NCBI GenBank assembly: GCA_035555795.1
Contig: DATMGE010000034.1
Location: 1 to 64,000 of the forward strand
Direction: 5' to 3'
DNA length: 64,000 bases
From: RCIO01 sp035555795
GTDB taxonomy: Bacteria > Pseudomonadota > Alphaproteobacteria > Rhizobiales > Rhizobiaceae
Every line of letters starts with the position of its first letter. Positions within the stretch are counted from its first letter, which is position 1. This document shows positions 56,387-64,000 of this stretch, piece after piece. The translations under genes and the position numbers were made by a program. Below the pieces are notes generated by a model. That model had not been told where the DNA came from and searched no databases. It was given only the letters and a program-made list of their open reading frames with translations.

Positions 56387-56659
56387 TTAGCGGCTGGAGA
56401 CCAGGTGCAAGTTAGCGACCAGCGTGTTGACTTCCGCGCCAATGCCGACGGCCTTGAAGCGCGTGCCGTCTTTCAGCGCGGCAGGCATGGCGTTTGTGGC
56501 GCATGCGGCCTGGAGCTTGTCAGACTTCACGAAAGGCGAAGCGCAAACGGCTTCGAAGGACGCGGCCAGAGCCGGCTGCTCGGATGCGAATGCCGGTGCC
56601 GTGAGCGCTATGGCGCTGGCGACAACTGCCGAGGAAATGGTAGGTATGAAAGTAGCCAC
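56387..56659 (-). CDS. Small exported protein, phage or plasmid type
   Basis: A GTG start at 56659, after AGGGG, opens a signal peptide (MATFIPTISSAVVASAIALT, cut after AFA). The 90-residue chain then has two cysteines (VCASPFVKSD, ACATNAMPA) and a short C-terminal beta hairpin. An ATG at 56734 would add a non-hydrophobic leader. Function unknown. Confidence 0.45.
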   Translation of the reverse strand: MATFIPTISSAVVASAIALTAPAFASEQPALAASFEAVCASPFVKSDKLQAACATNAMPAALKDGTRFKAVGIGAEVNTLVANLHLVSSR

Positions 56660-57589
56660 GATCGAACCCCTACGTTCGGTTTCGGTGAGGCCTGGTCGAG
56701 AGCTGCAACTCTCTTCCAGGCCGTTTTTTGTCCTCATCTGGACATGTTCAGGATGCCCGAATCTGCGCGTTCAGTCAACAGGAAAATTCATGTAAGTCTT
56801 TGTTTTCATGTAGATTTTTGAGAAATATGCCACCTCTCAAAACTCGACAAACGCCCCCCTTACATGCGCCTGGCGCCGTGCATGGCGTGAGCTGCGGGCA
56901 TGAGCTGGACAAGCTCCGCCAAGGCTATGCCGCCAACCTAGCAAACGCATGCCGCCAGCTCGTCGCATGGGCTGCAGGTGTGCGGGTGCGCGCGGGTGCA
57001 CCATGTTTACCCGCCGAGTTGTGAGTTTACGCCTGCGCAACTATCTTGGCGCACCATACATGCGCGCGCACCTTCGCGCCCTGGCCAGCGCCGCACCCGA
57101 TGCCCGCGCCGCCGCCCCATCCACCATACATCTTAGGGACCGTACGAAGACGGGGGCACCCGCGATGCGCGGCATCGCGGATAATCGCTCGGATTTCTTT
57201 TCCCTGAGGGGGATCACCACCATTTCTGCGCGAATGCCCGCGGCAGCAAGGGCGAAATGCCTACATCGCGGCGCTATCCGCAGGAGGGCCGCGGCAATGC
57301 CGGCAATTGGTGGACGCCGTCCGGCCCTAGGTGCAGATCGCGCATCCGCGGCGCCTCGCTTCCGCGAGTAGAGCTTTGGCGCCGAGCTAAGCTGACTGCC
57401 GTTTCGCAAAATCGACCTGTCCTCACGCAGCACAAATTCGGAGCTGCTGCAGGAGAGCCGGCACCTCACCCGCCCCCTTGGCCTTGACGATAGGTGCGGA
57501 GACTTTCTCCCCACCGCACCACCCCCCGCACCCTATAAGGAGGGTGCGGCGGAGCGGGTAGACGGTGTGATTCCGCACCCCTTCCGCAC
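56660..57589. other. Long non-coding control region with Gly/Cys-poor spurious frames
   Basis: In this 930-bp stretch only short, biased frames occur (for example Ala/Arg-rich ones on both strands), none with a ribosome site and sensible composition. It lies between the divergent small-gene row and the downstream end of the primase gene. Its right end (57522-57589) carries inverted repeats. An origin or control region of the element is possible. Confidence 0.4.
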
Positions 57590-57612
57590 TTATGGTGCGG
57601 AAGGTGCGGAAG
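57522..57612. repeat. Cluster of GTGCGG/CCGCAC inverted repeats at the primase gene end
   Basis: Two hairpins made of the same GTGCGG unit lie close together: GCACCC/GGGTGC with a TATAAGGA loop (about 57529-57548), and TTCCGCAC/GTGCGGAA around TTATG (57582-57602). The cluster spans a GGTGCGG direct repeat at 57593-57610 and the TAA of the primase gene. Repeated short units next to replication genes suggest an iteron-like origin or a terminator. Confidence 0.45.
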
Positions 57613-59881
57613 CCCCTTGGCCCACGACGACGTAAGCGATTTCACGCCCATCACGCGGGCTGTGTCGCTTCTCCACGATGAGATCACCGCTGGTCTTCCA
57701 CGCTCTCAGGAGATTTTTGCACTGCGCCCAAGCCTGCGCCTGCGTGCCGTCCCGGTCTTTCCGCTTGACGGGTCCAGGGTCGATATCGAGCACTTCTGCA
57801 ATTGCAAAGCCCACCCAATCCGGCGATTGATCGCTGTCTCGCCACTCACCCGCTGCAACCCGCTCCTTCACGCGATCGAGCGTGTCGTCTGGCAACCCAT
57901 CGGTGGGGATCGGCCACTCCCACGCTTCGACGACGCCGACGCTGTCGCCATGCGGATATTCCGACGTGCCATTGCCAAGGTTCACCGAGACCAAGCGCCG
58001 CCAGCGTGCATGTTCGGCCGGCGGCGCCATGTTGGCCTTGCCGTTCTCGACCCGATAAAACCCGCGATGGCTGAGCAGTCCACCTTTCCGTGCCTCATCC
58101 TCCGTCATCGGAACCAGAAACCGGCCCGACCGCACAGCGTCGATCAGCGCGCCGCCACCGCGTGCCTGGGCGATGCCTATTAGATCGGATTGGCCGGGGA
58201 GGCGCGCCTGTTTGGTCGAGTGGTGCACAAGTTCGATTGCGCAATTCGCCTCCCGGGCAATCGACCTCCACGCTCCCACGACGGCGTTAATCGCAGCGTT
58301 GTCGTTCTCGGACACGAGGTGGGTGTTGACGAACGGGTCCACGATCAGGACGTCGATGCGTTCCTCAATCAAAAATTGCGTCAGCGCCTTTGCCAATGAT
58401 TTCGCAAGGCCGACACCATTTCCGCCATCTTTGGCCAGCACCAGCGGCAGCGTGTCGCGATCGGCGACCAGCAGGTTTCCGTCGAACTCGTCTTTTTCAA
58501 TGTCGTAGTGGGCGCACGCAGCGACCAAGCGGCGTTCGGTTTCTTCGCTGGGATCCTCGCCGGACCAATATAGAACCTTCAATCGCCGCGGCGGCCGTGT
58601 TCCGAGCAATGGGCGCCCCGTCGACATTGCCAGCGCCTCAACCAGCTTTTCACTCGATTTGCCGAGGCCGCCCGGCGACACCGTGGTGGAAACGTATCCT
58701 CGAATATAATGACGGTCGAAGAGCCACTGTCTGGGTGGAATACTCGACGGCGTGCGAAGCTGGAACGCGGTAACCGACAATTTCAATTTCGCCAGGTGGC
58801 CATCGACGTTCGAGCCTTCGGCCTTCGGCGTGGGGTCGGCGGGGGTTGCATCGGGGGTATCCGGCAAATCCTCCACATCGATATCGACCATGCCGAATTC
58901 ATCGGAAGCGGAGGGCCACCCCGCAGCGCGCGCTAAGCCAAAGAGCGTCTCGCCGTCGGAATGATTAACAGACTTTATCCCGCTCCAAGTCGTATCGGTT
59001 GTTTCCGCGTCGTATTTTTCTGATTGCGCAGACCATTCATGGAACAGCGCGCATCCCTCGCTCAGGTCTGGCCCTACCGCCGCCCACAACGCATAGGCAA
59101 TTTGTATCCAGCTGCGATAATCTGCATCCGCATTGGGTATATGGCGAATAGCGCTTGCCACCACATCCATCGATCGCGTGGCGCGGATGAGCTTCTTCTC
59201 CAGCCTTGTCGGTGGTATGGGTGCAGAGAATACCGCCTGCAAATCAATCACACTATGGCACGGGCCGCCGTCTGAGATCACCATCGCCATGCGCGGCTGC
59301 CGGCCGGGATGCTTCTTGAGCTTCGACTTCGTCGGGATGTTGACCGTGAATGGCAGGCGCATGATGCGGTCGATATTCTTGACCGCTGGGTCGCCGCCGA
59401 TCGCCGCGCAGACCCCATCGTTCAGGGCCTCAATCTGCTGCGTGTCGCCGTCGCTTACCGGTACTTTCTCGGCCAAGCGCCAAAACACCTGAATCCCGCC
59501 ACCGCTATCCGTGATAATCGATGGGGGGACCGGTAGACTCTGGACCAAGGCCAATGCCTTGTCGCGCTGCACGGCCATGTCCCCGCCGGCATCCGGGTCG
59601 ATATCGCCGTGGACGACGCGTACCGCTGCGATATCTGACTTCGCCAGCTTCTTGTGCGGCGCGCCTTCTTTCGGCTCGTTGTCGCTGTAATAGAGGTTGG
59701 CGACACCGTTGTGCTGCTCTACGAAGGCCTCCATGCCGGCGCGATCGCCGGGCTCGAAGGTCCGACCGGTGATCGGCCCGTCGGGCTCGATCGCGACGAT
59801 ATTATGCCGGCCGGTCGGGTCGAGCTTCAGCAGAAAGTCGACGGCGCAGATATTATCGAGTTCGGTGGGGGCGGGCTTCAT
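57590..59881 (-). CDS. Primase-type replication protein with RepA-like ATPase domain
   Basis: The start at ATG 59881 (MKPAPTELDNICAVDFLLKL) gives 763 residues. The N-terminal third is of the archaeo-eukaryotic primase type (ADIAAVRVVHGDIDPDAGGD, GGGIQVFWRL), with an intact DIDPDA acidic motif. A PriCT-2-like region follows (DYRSWIQIAYALWAAVGPDL, about 252-271). The second half is a RepA/RecA-like ATPase with Walker A SPGGLGKSS (about 416-424) and ERIDVLIVDPFV as Walker B. Such primase-ATPase fusions replicate satellites and prophages. The downstream end has GTGCGG inverted repeats. Confidence 0.83.
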   Translation of the reverse strand: MKPAPTELDNICAVDFLLKLDPTGRHNIVAIEPDGPITGRTFEPGDRAGMEAFVEQHNGVANLYYSDNEPKEGAPHKKLAKSDIAAVRVVHGDIDPDAGGDMAVQRDKALALVQSLPVPPSIITDSGGGIQVFWRLAEKVPVSDGDTQQIEALNDGVCAAIGGDPAVKNIDRIMRLPFTVNIPTKSKLKKHPGRQPRMAMVISDGGPCHSVIDLQAVFSAPIPPTRLEKKLIRATRSMDVVASAIRHIPNADADYRSWIQIAYALWAAVGPDLSEGCALFHEWSAQSEKYDAETTDTTWSGIKSVNHSDGETLFGLARAAGWPSASDEFGMVDIDVEDLPDTPDATPADPTPKAEGSNVDGHLAKLKLSVTAFQLRTPSSIPPRQWLFDRHYIRGYVSTTVSPGGLGKSSEKLVEALAMSTGRPLLGTRPPRRLKVLYWSGEDPSEETERRLVAACAHYDIEKDEFDGNLLVADRDTLPLVLAKDGGNGVGLAKSLAKALTQFLIEERIDVLIVDPFVNTHLVSENDNAAINAVVGAWRSIAREANCAIELVHHSTKQARLPGQSDLIGIAQARGGGALIDAVRSGRFLVPMTEDEARKGGLLSHRGFYRVENGKANMAPPAEHARWRRLVSVNLGNGTSEYPHGDSVGVVEAWEWPIPTDGLPDDTLDRVKERVAAGEWRDSDQSPDWVGFAIAEVLDIDPGPVKRKDRDGTQAQAWAQCKNLLRAWKTSGDLIVEKRHSPRDGREIAYVVVGQGASAPSAP

Positions 59882-60390
59882 TTCAGCAACCCCCGCATCG
59901 GCACGACCGAGTAAGGCTCGCCGCCGTCGAGAACCATCACGTCGCAATCTGGCGGCCGGTGACGGTTGATCCAGTTCAGTGTCTCCCGCAGCAGCCGGCC
60001 GGTTGTTGCGATCAGGACAAACCGTCGGCCATGGGTGAGCGCCCGGGCTATCGCCGGCCGGTCGAAGTCTGTCGAGCCGAGGGGCCGCTCCTCGCGCCCC
60101 TTTCTCGAGTCGAAGATGCGAATGACGATCTGGTCGGCAAGTTTTAACGCCTGAGCGAACTCAAACAGGCGCTCATTTGACAAGCGTTTGCTAATGTCGG
60201 CGAAAACCACCGACAGAACAGACGGCACCGTGCGGCGAATCCGATATCCGTCGCGATCGAAGCGCAAAAACAGCCCCTTCTGTGGCGTAATTGCTTGATT
60301 TCCCACATCAATAGTGGTAGGCAAATTTCCGGTATCCAAAATTTTCCCGCATGGAATATTGGCCCGAACCGCTGGCAGGCGGCGGGCCAT
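59878..60390 (-). CDS. Hypothetical protein in the replication module
   Basis: This 170-residue basic protein starts at ATG 60390 and its TGA overlaps the primase start (ATGA). It has a mixed alpha/beta composition, with GLFLRFDRDGYRIRRTVPSV and NWINRHRPPDCDVMVLDGGE. No family is recognised. It may be a primase partner or single-strand binding protein; nothing in the sequence decides this. Confidence 0.6.
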   Translation of the reverse strand: MARRLPAVRANIPCGKILDTGNLPTTIDVGNQAITPQKGLFLRFDRDGYRIRRTVPSVLSVVFADISKRLSNERLFEFAQALKLADQIVIRIFDSRKGREERPLGSTDFDRPAIARALTHGRRFVLIATTGRLLRETLNWINRHRPPDCDVMVLDGGEPYSVVPMRGLLK

Positions 60391-60417
60391 TTTCGTTTCT
60401 CGAGATGGGAGAGGGGC

Positions 60418-60615
60418 TTAGGCTGCGGCCTGCGCGACGCCTTGGCGTGAACGCAGCCAGTCAACGAGCTGTCGCTCTGCAAAGACTATGCGGCCGCCTA
60501 TCCGGATCTCGGGCGCAAAATCGCCTTCACGCCGGGCAAAGTAGATTGTGGTGCGCGAAACGCCGAGGTACTCGCAGACCTCTTGAACCGAGAGCAGCTT
60601 TCCGAATTCGTCCAT
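60418..60615 (-). CDS. AlpA/excisionase-like DNA-binding protein
   Basis: This 65-residue winged-helix protein of the MerR-like 'excisionase' group has LSVQEVCEYLGVSRTTIYFA (residues about 8-27) as the helix-turn-helix and GGRIVFAERQLVDWLRSR as the wing and last helix. In P4-type satellites AlpA switches on the integrase and late functions. It lies 700 bases before the integrase on the same strand, which fits that role. Confidence 0.88.
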   Translation of the reverse strand: MDEFGKLLSVQEVCEYLGVSRTTIYFARREGDFAPEIRIGGRIVFAERQLVDWLRSRQGVAQAAA

Positions 60616-60699
60616 GTCTTCATCCTTTCCGTTTAACGACGTGCTGGAAAGATAAAGGCGGTACGAATGCGACCTCTATGGCGGAAACCTCGGAATAAA

Positions 60700-61299
60700 T
60701 CAGATCATCTTGAGTGAACGAAACCAGGCGTCCAGGCGCTCCCATGCCGCCGAAGTAGCATCTATTTCCTCGCCATTGCGCCCAGCATGAGCGACGCGAT
60801 TCATTTCGGCCACACGATGTTGCGCGTGGTGTAGGCACTTCGGCAATAGGCGGCGAAATCGACGGTCATCTGGTCCACCGCCGGTTCGCGGATCTGACCA
60901 TAGGGCCGCATTATCCAAAGCAAGTTGCTGCCTAGAACGCGGTTCGTTTGTCATCAGGAACCAGAACATCCGTTCGATGCAGATCGAATCCTCGGCACGC
61001 GGCGGTGCGCCTTCTGGACGGCGCCATTTGCCGGTTATCTCGGTTCGCGAATACGTGCCCGGCGCGATTTCTTGCACGCCGCTTCGATCCAGAGTGTCTG
61101 CCGCGGCTGTCAGGCGAGTTGGGAGATCGTCGACATGATATCTGCCGCCTTCATCGTCCGACCAATAGTCGACCCGAACTGGCTGTCCAGCAGCTTCACA
61201 TGCTTCGACCCGTTCGACCAGCCAAGGGTCGCGAGTGGCGATCCAGGCGCAAGCAGCACCGCGGCCCATAGGGATCTTAGGGCGTCCACGGCCGGCCAC
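60700..61299 (-). CDS. Hypothetical protein next to the integrase
   Basis: This 199-residue protein uses a GTG start (61297-61299) that overlaps the integrase stop (TAGTG). It is hydrophilic, rich in Arg/Asp/Glu/Trp, with an N-terminal GRGRPKIPMGRG (AT-hook-like) and a C-terminal helical region. No family is recognised. The overlap means it is translated together with the integrase. Confidence 0.6.
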   Translation of the reverse strand: MAGRGRPKIPMGRGAACAWIATRDPWLVERVEACEAAGQPVRVDYWSDDEGGRYHVDDLPTRLTAAADTLDRSGVQEIAPGTYSRTEITGKWRRPEGAPPRAEDSICIERMFWFLMTNEPRSRQQLALDNAALWSDPRTGGGPDDRRFRRLLPKCLHHAQHRVAEMNRVAHAGRNGEEIDATSAAWERLDAWFRSLKMI

Positions 61300-62648
61300 T
61301 AGACGTGTTCTCCTTCAGGAATGAGGGGAACGATGGCACCCCTGGCCATGTCCTCGAGCCCGCTCGTGATCCATTTCGAATAGTGCCGTTCGATCATGAT
61401 GACTGACGTGTCATGCAGGGCTGCCACCAGCCGGATCGGTAGGTTCGCCCGTATGCCCTTCACGATCGATGAATGACGCAGCGCATACGGGATGACGGCC
61501 GGCAACTCTGCTTTATCGCGAATCTCTGCCCATGGCCGGGTCAGCTCGCTCGACGCCTGCCATGGCCCTCGTCGATTGCGCTCCCAAATCCCGACGCTAC
61601 CTGCGACCTGCACGCTTCGCCACCGCTCCAACAGATACGCGTCCGCTGGCCGATTGTCGGCCGCCGGCTTCAGCATATTGAGAACGTCATCGCCGAGCGG
61701 TACGGCGATAGACCCAGCTTTCCCCTTTCCCTTGCGGCTCGCCGGTACCAAGATACGCCGCTCGCCCAACTGCAAGTCACTGACTCGCGCCCGGACAAGT
61801 TGCGAGAAGCGCGCACCGGTGGCTGCCAGGACGAGCACCAGCCGGAAAAGGTCGCCATTCCACCCCTGCTCATCGTCCACCTCTTTCGCAGCGGCGACGA
61901 GGCGGGCGATATCCTTATCCGCAAGGATCTGGTTTTCCCGCGCAACGGAGTTGTCCGCCGCGTCGTCTGAAATAGCGCGGAGACCGTGCTTGATGATGCT
62001 TGGAAGGTTTGCGGGCAATCGATCACGATCGGTTTTAGCGGCCTCGTTCAAAGCCGCCTTCAGATCGTTGAACAGTCGCTGTTTTGAGGTCGGTTTCAGA
62101 TCCTCGGGCAACCCTTCCCGCCAAGTCGATAGACTGCGCTCCGTCAATTTATGGAGCGGCAAGCCGGCGAGCTCCGTGGCTTGAATTTCTGGTTGGCGCC
62201 CTCGTGCCGGTTGCCCAAGAACATACCGGCGAAGGCGTCGCCCTGCATCTGATCGGACCGGCCGGCCCGCACGCTTGCTGTGCCTGCCATCTCGCATGCG
62301 GATGTATGCCTCTACTGCGCTCGCCACAGTCGAAACCGGACCCGATGCCGTGATCGCCGCTTCGCTCCGTGCCTCAGCAATTTTAACGCGTGCGAGTTTC
62401 TCGGCCTCGTCGAACGTCAATGCGCCCGGCGTCGATCGGTCGTTCATATCGTTCGCGATGCCAATGGGTGCCTGACGATAATTGGCGCCGCCGAAATGAT
62501 TACGCCAACGCACCAGCCAGACGCTCCGCTTCCCGCGGCGATACCCCAGGTGGCAATCGGCATCCAGCCGGCGCCAATGCACACCTTCTGCGAGCGATTT
62601 GCGCGCATTGGCGGTTGTAATTTTCCCTTCCGAAAGCCTCTTCGCCAT
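61299..62648 (-). CDS. Tyrosine-type site-specific integrase
   Basis: This 449-residue recombinase has an N-terminal arm-binding part (about 1-90), a core-binding domain (about 105-225) and a catalytic domain (about 240-440). Arg lies in TGARFSQLVRARV, the beta-hairpin Lys in SRKGKGKAG, YALRHSS is box II (Tyr where most have His, Arg kept), His is in ALHDTSVIM and the nucleophile is Tyr in RHYSKWI. It integrates the element into tRNA-Glu. Its start lies 18 bases from the right arm-type repeat, so integrase binding could repress its own promoter. Confidence 0.92.
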   Translation of the reverse strand: MAKRLSEGKITTANARKSLAEGVHWRRLDADCHLGYRRGKRSVWLVRWRNHFGGANYRQAPIGIANDMNDRSTPGALTFDEAEKLARVKIAEARSEAAITASGPVSTVASAVEAYIRMRDGRHSKRAGRPVRSDAGRRLRRYVLGQPARGRQPEIQATELAGLPLHKLTERSLSTWREGLPEDLKPTSKQRLFNDLKAALNEAAKTDRDRLPANLPSIIKHGLRAISDDAADNSVARENQILADKDIARLVAAAKEVDDEQGWNGDLFRLVLVLAATGARFSQLVRARVSDLQLGERRILVPASRKGKGKAGSIAVPLGDDVLNMLKPAADNRPADAYLLERWRSVQVAGSVGIWERNRRGPWQASSELTRPWAEIRDKAELPAVIPYALRHSSIVKGIRANLPIRLVAALHDTSVIMIERHYSKWITSGLEDMARGAIVPLIPEGEHV

Positions 62649-62665
62649 GCACCGATCCGAATTTT

Positions 62666-62687
62666 CGTCGAATATCCGTCGAATATA
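62666..62687. repeat. 22-bp direct repeat inside the right end (likely integrase arm site)
   Basis: This copy is identical to 36761-36782 and lies between the integrase start and attR, in the integrase promoter region. Confidence 0.65.
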
Positions 62688-62790
62688 CCTACCTGTACAC
62701 GCTAGAACGCGAGCAACTTGAAATCAACTAAGTTATTGAGGTTAAAGGGATTAACTTAACGTCGCTAAACAAGCCTGAACGTGAAAGCGA

Positions 62791-62837
62791 GCCCTCTCAC
62801 GGCGCAAACAGGGGTTCGATTCCCCTTGGGCGTACCA
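62791..62837 (+). repeat. attR: 47-bp repeat of the tRNA-Glu 3' part
   Basis: This is the 47-bp copy of 36678-36724, lacking the 5' half of a tRNA, so it is not a gene. Chromosome resumes at 62838. Confidence 0.93.
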
Positions 62838-63083
62838 CCTTCCCTCACGATTCATCATTATCGCAGTTCATGCGCCGGTTGTCCGGTCTGGCTTGCAGCC
62901 ATTTCGGATCAATCACCGGTGGTACGCTCCGGGATTGCTGAAAAATTGGGCAGACAAGATGTCGTCTAAATTTTAGGCGACTGGCTCTATCTGCTTAATT
63001 GCAAGGCGGTTTCAGGCGGGTGCTTGTGGCTATGAAATGGCTATCATGCTGAAATAGAACGCAAATCCGGCTTCCGGAAAAAC
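62838..63083. other. Urt upstream region
   Basis: No gene is seen between attR and the sigma-54 promoter. The region would hold activator sites; one weak GC-rich element (63000-63030) is seen but no clear NtrC dyad. Confidence 0.4.
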
Positions 63084-63099
63084 TGGCACGCCCCTTGCT
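63084..63099 (+). promoter_or_regulatory. Sigma-54 (RpoN) promoter of urtA
   Basis: TGGCACG-CCCC-TTGCT is an exact match to the -24/-12 consensus (GG at 63085-63086, GC at 63097-63098). It lies 41 bases upstream of the urtA ATG. Transcription would depend on an enhancer-binding protein such as NtrC, consistent with urea use under nitrogen limitation. Confidence 0.85.
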
Positions 63100-63139
63100 C
63101 CTTCTTTCGTGATGCTCAAACACGAAAGGGGAAGCGTAA

Positions 63140-64000
63140 ATGAGTGAGTTCTTACGTGCTGCCGGTCGCTTGACGGGTGCAGCAGTGTTCGCCGCCACGC
63201 TGGCGTTCCAGGGTCACGCCTTCGCACAGGAAGAGCCGATCAAGATCGGCATCCTGCACTCGCTGTCGGGCACGATGGCGATCTCCGAGACGACGCTGAA
63301 GGACGCCATGTTGATGCTCATCGAAGAGCAGAACAAGAAGGGCGGCGTGCTTGGCAGGCAATTGGAGGCGGTGGTGGTGGATCCCGCTTCCGACTGGCCG
63401 CTTTTCGCCGAAAAGGCCCGCGACCTGATCGCCAAGGAGAAGGTGGCGGCGGTGTTCGGCTGCTGGACCTCGGTGTCGCGCAAGTCGGTGCTGCCGGTTT
63501 TCGCCGAGCTGAACAATCTCCTGTTCTACCCGGTCCAGTATGAAGGCGAGGAAAGCCAGCGCAACGTCTTTTATACGGGTGCCGCGCCCAACCAGCAGGC
63601 CATTCCCGCTGTCGACTATCTGATGAGCGAGGAAGGCGGCGCGGTGGAGCGCTGGGTGCTGGCGGGCACCGACTATGTCTATCCGCAGACGACCAACAAG
63701 ATCCTTCAGGCCTATCTGGAATCGAAGGGCGTGGCGAGCGGCGACATCATGGTCAACTACACGCCCTTCGGCCATTCCGACTGGCAGACCATCGTCTCCG
63801 ATATCAAGAAATTCGGCTCCGAGGGCAAGAAGACGGCGGTGGTTTCGACCATCAATGGCGATGCCAACGTGCCCTTCTACAAGGAACTCGCCAATCAGGG
63901 CATCAAGGCGGAGGATATTCCGGTCGTCGCCTTCTCGGTTGGTGAAGAGGAACTTGCCGGTCTCGACACGGCGCCGCTGGTCGGCCACCTGACCGCCTGG
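63140..64000 (+). CDS. urtA: Urea ABC transporter substrate-binding protein UrtA (partial)
   Basis: The reading frame from ATG 63140 runs off the end of the window after 287 residues. A signal peptide is present (AAVFAATLAFQGHAFAQ). The mature part has the UrtA hallmarks IGILHSLSGTMAISE, AAVFGCWTSVSRKSVLPVF, LLFYPVQYEGEE and ANVPFYKELANQG. UrtA captures urea or short amides for the UrtBCDE permease. The ribosome site GGGGAAG lies in front. It is probably the first gene of urtABCDE, most of which is outside the window. Confidence 0.96.
   Translation, partial: MSEFLRAAGRLTGAAVFAATLAFQGHAFAQEEPIKIGILHSLSGTMAISETTLKDAMLMLIEEQNKKGGVLGRQLEAVVVDPASDWPLFAEKARDLIAKEKVAAVFGCWTSVSRKSVLPVFAELNNLLFYPVQYEGEESQRNVFYTGAAPNQQAIPAVDYLMSEEGGAVERWVLAGTDYVYPQTTNKILQAYLESKGVASGDIMVNYTPFGHSDWQTIVSDIKKFGSEGKKTAVVSTINGDANVPFYKELANQGIKAEDIPVVAFSVGEEELAGLDTAPLVGHLTAW

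Larger units (their letters stand above)
36725..62790. mobile_element. Integrated phage-like/satellite-like element with defence cargo, 26 kb
   Basis: The element is bounded by the 47-bp tRNA-Glu repeat, with a tyrosine integrase next to the right end. The left part is a plus-strand phage module. The centre holds cargo (TRAP transporter, exported metalloprotease, CBASS, PleD-like cyclase). The right part is a minus-strand module of small genes, primase-ATPase, AlpA-like regulator and integrase. No terminase, portal, capsid, tail tube or lysozyme genes are present, so it is not a complete phage. It is either a satellite or a reduced prophage. The first 290 bases (36725-37013) are non-coding apart from the arm-type repeat. 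Confidence 0.88.

Noticed and set aside
56949..57371. Ala/Arg-rich frames on both strands
   Set aside because: Composition is biased, no ribosome site is seen, and no recognisable motif occurs; they lie in a likely control region.

Overview
The window is high-GC DNA with the gene content of an alphaproteobacterium of the order Rhizobiales, most likely a Phyllobacteriaceae-type genus (Mesorhizobium, Nitratireductor, Aminobacter and relatives). The evidence is the ybgC-tolQRAB-pal-ybgF-tilS-ftsH-glmM order, two Omp25/Omp31-type porins, a DUF1465 (RcdA) protein, CtrA-type boxes and a rhizobial RpoH. The species cannot be fixed from sequence alone.

Positions 1-36649 are ordinary chromosome. They hold an SMR efflux pump, Omp25-like proteins, a MotA/TolQ plus OmpA-like stator pair, inositol phosphatase, efp, a Sel1 protein with thiE, a TauE/SafE exporter, rcdA, and the ruvCAB resolvasome, into which a vapBC toxin-antitoxin pair has been spliced between ruvA and ruvB. 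Next come the Tol-Pal cluster, tilS, ftsH, glmM, a stand-alone MetE catalytic domain, an ABC exporter, rpmE, an EamA permease, purA, rpoH and rluD. Most units end in clear hairpin-T terminators. TTAA-N7-TTAA boxes (CtrA type) precede rcdA and both omp genes.

At 36650-36724 lies a tRNA-Glu(CUC). Its last 47 bases recur exactly at 62791-62837, which bounds a 26-kb integrated element. A tyrosine integrase lies at the right end, and paired 22-bp direct repeats that look like arm-type sites lie inside both ends. The element has three parts. The first is a plus-strand phage module (tape-measure-like protein, small membrane protein, S49 protease, three small genes) without terminase, portal or capsid. 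The second is a cargo region with a TRAP transporter plus an NTF2-like protein, exported proteins including a HExxH metalloprotease, a two-gene CBASS-type defence operon (patatin phospholipase plus CD-NTase with fused sensor domain), a PleD-like diguanylate cyclase and an AT-rich exported protein. The third is a minus-strand module of a YjgR/HerA ATPase, many small overlapping genes, a primase-ATPase, an AlpA-like regulator and the integrase. Integrase, AlpA and primase-ATPase without capsid genes resemble a phage satellite or a decayed prophage that carries defence genes.

To the right of the element the chromosome resumes with a sigma-54 promoter and urtA, the urea ABC transporter binding protein, which runs off the window. 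The most interesting parts are the CBASS-bearing element, the TRAP cargo, the repeated S49-associated motif, the vapBC insertion in ruvCAB, and the CtrA/RcdA regulatory signals.
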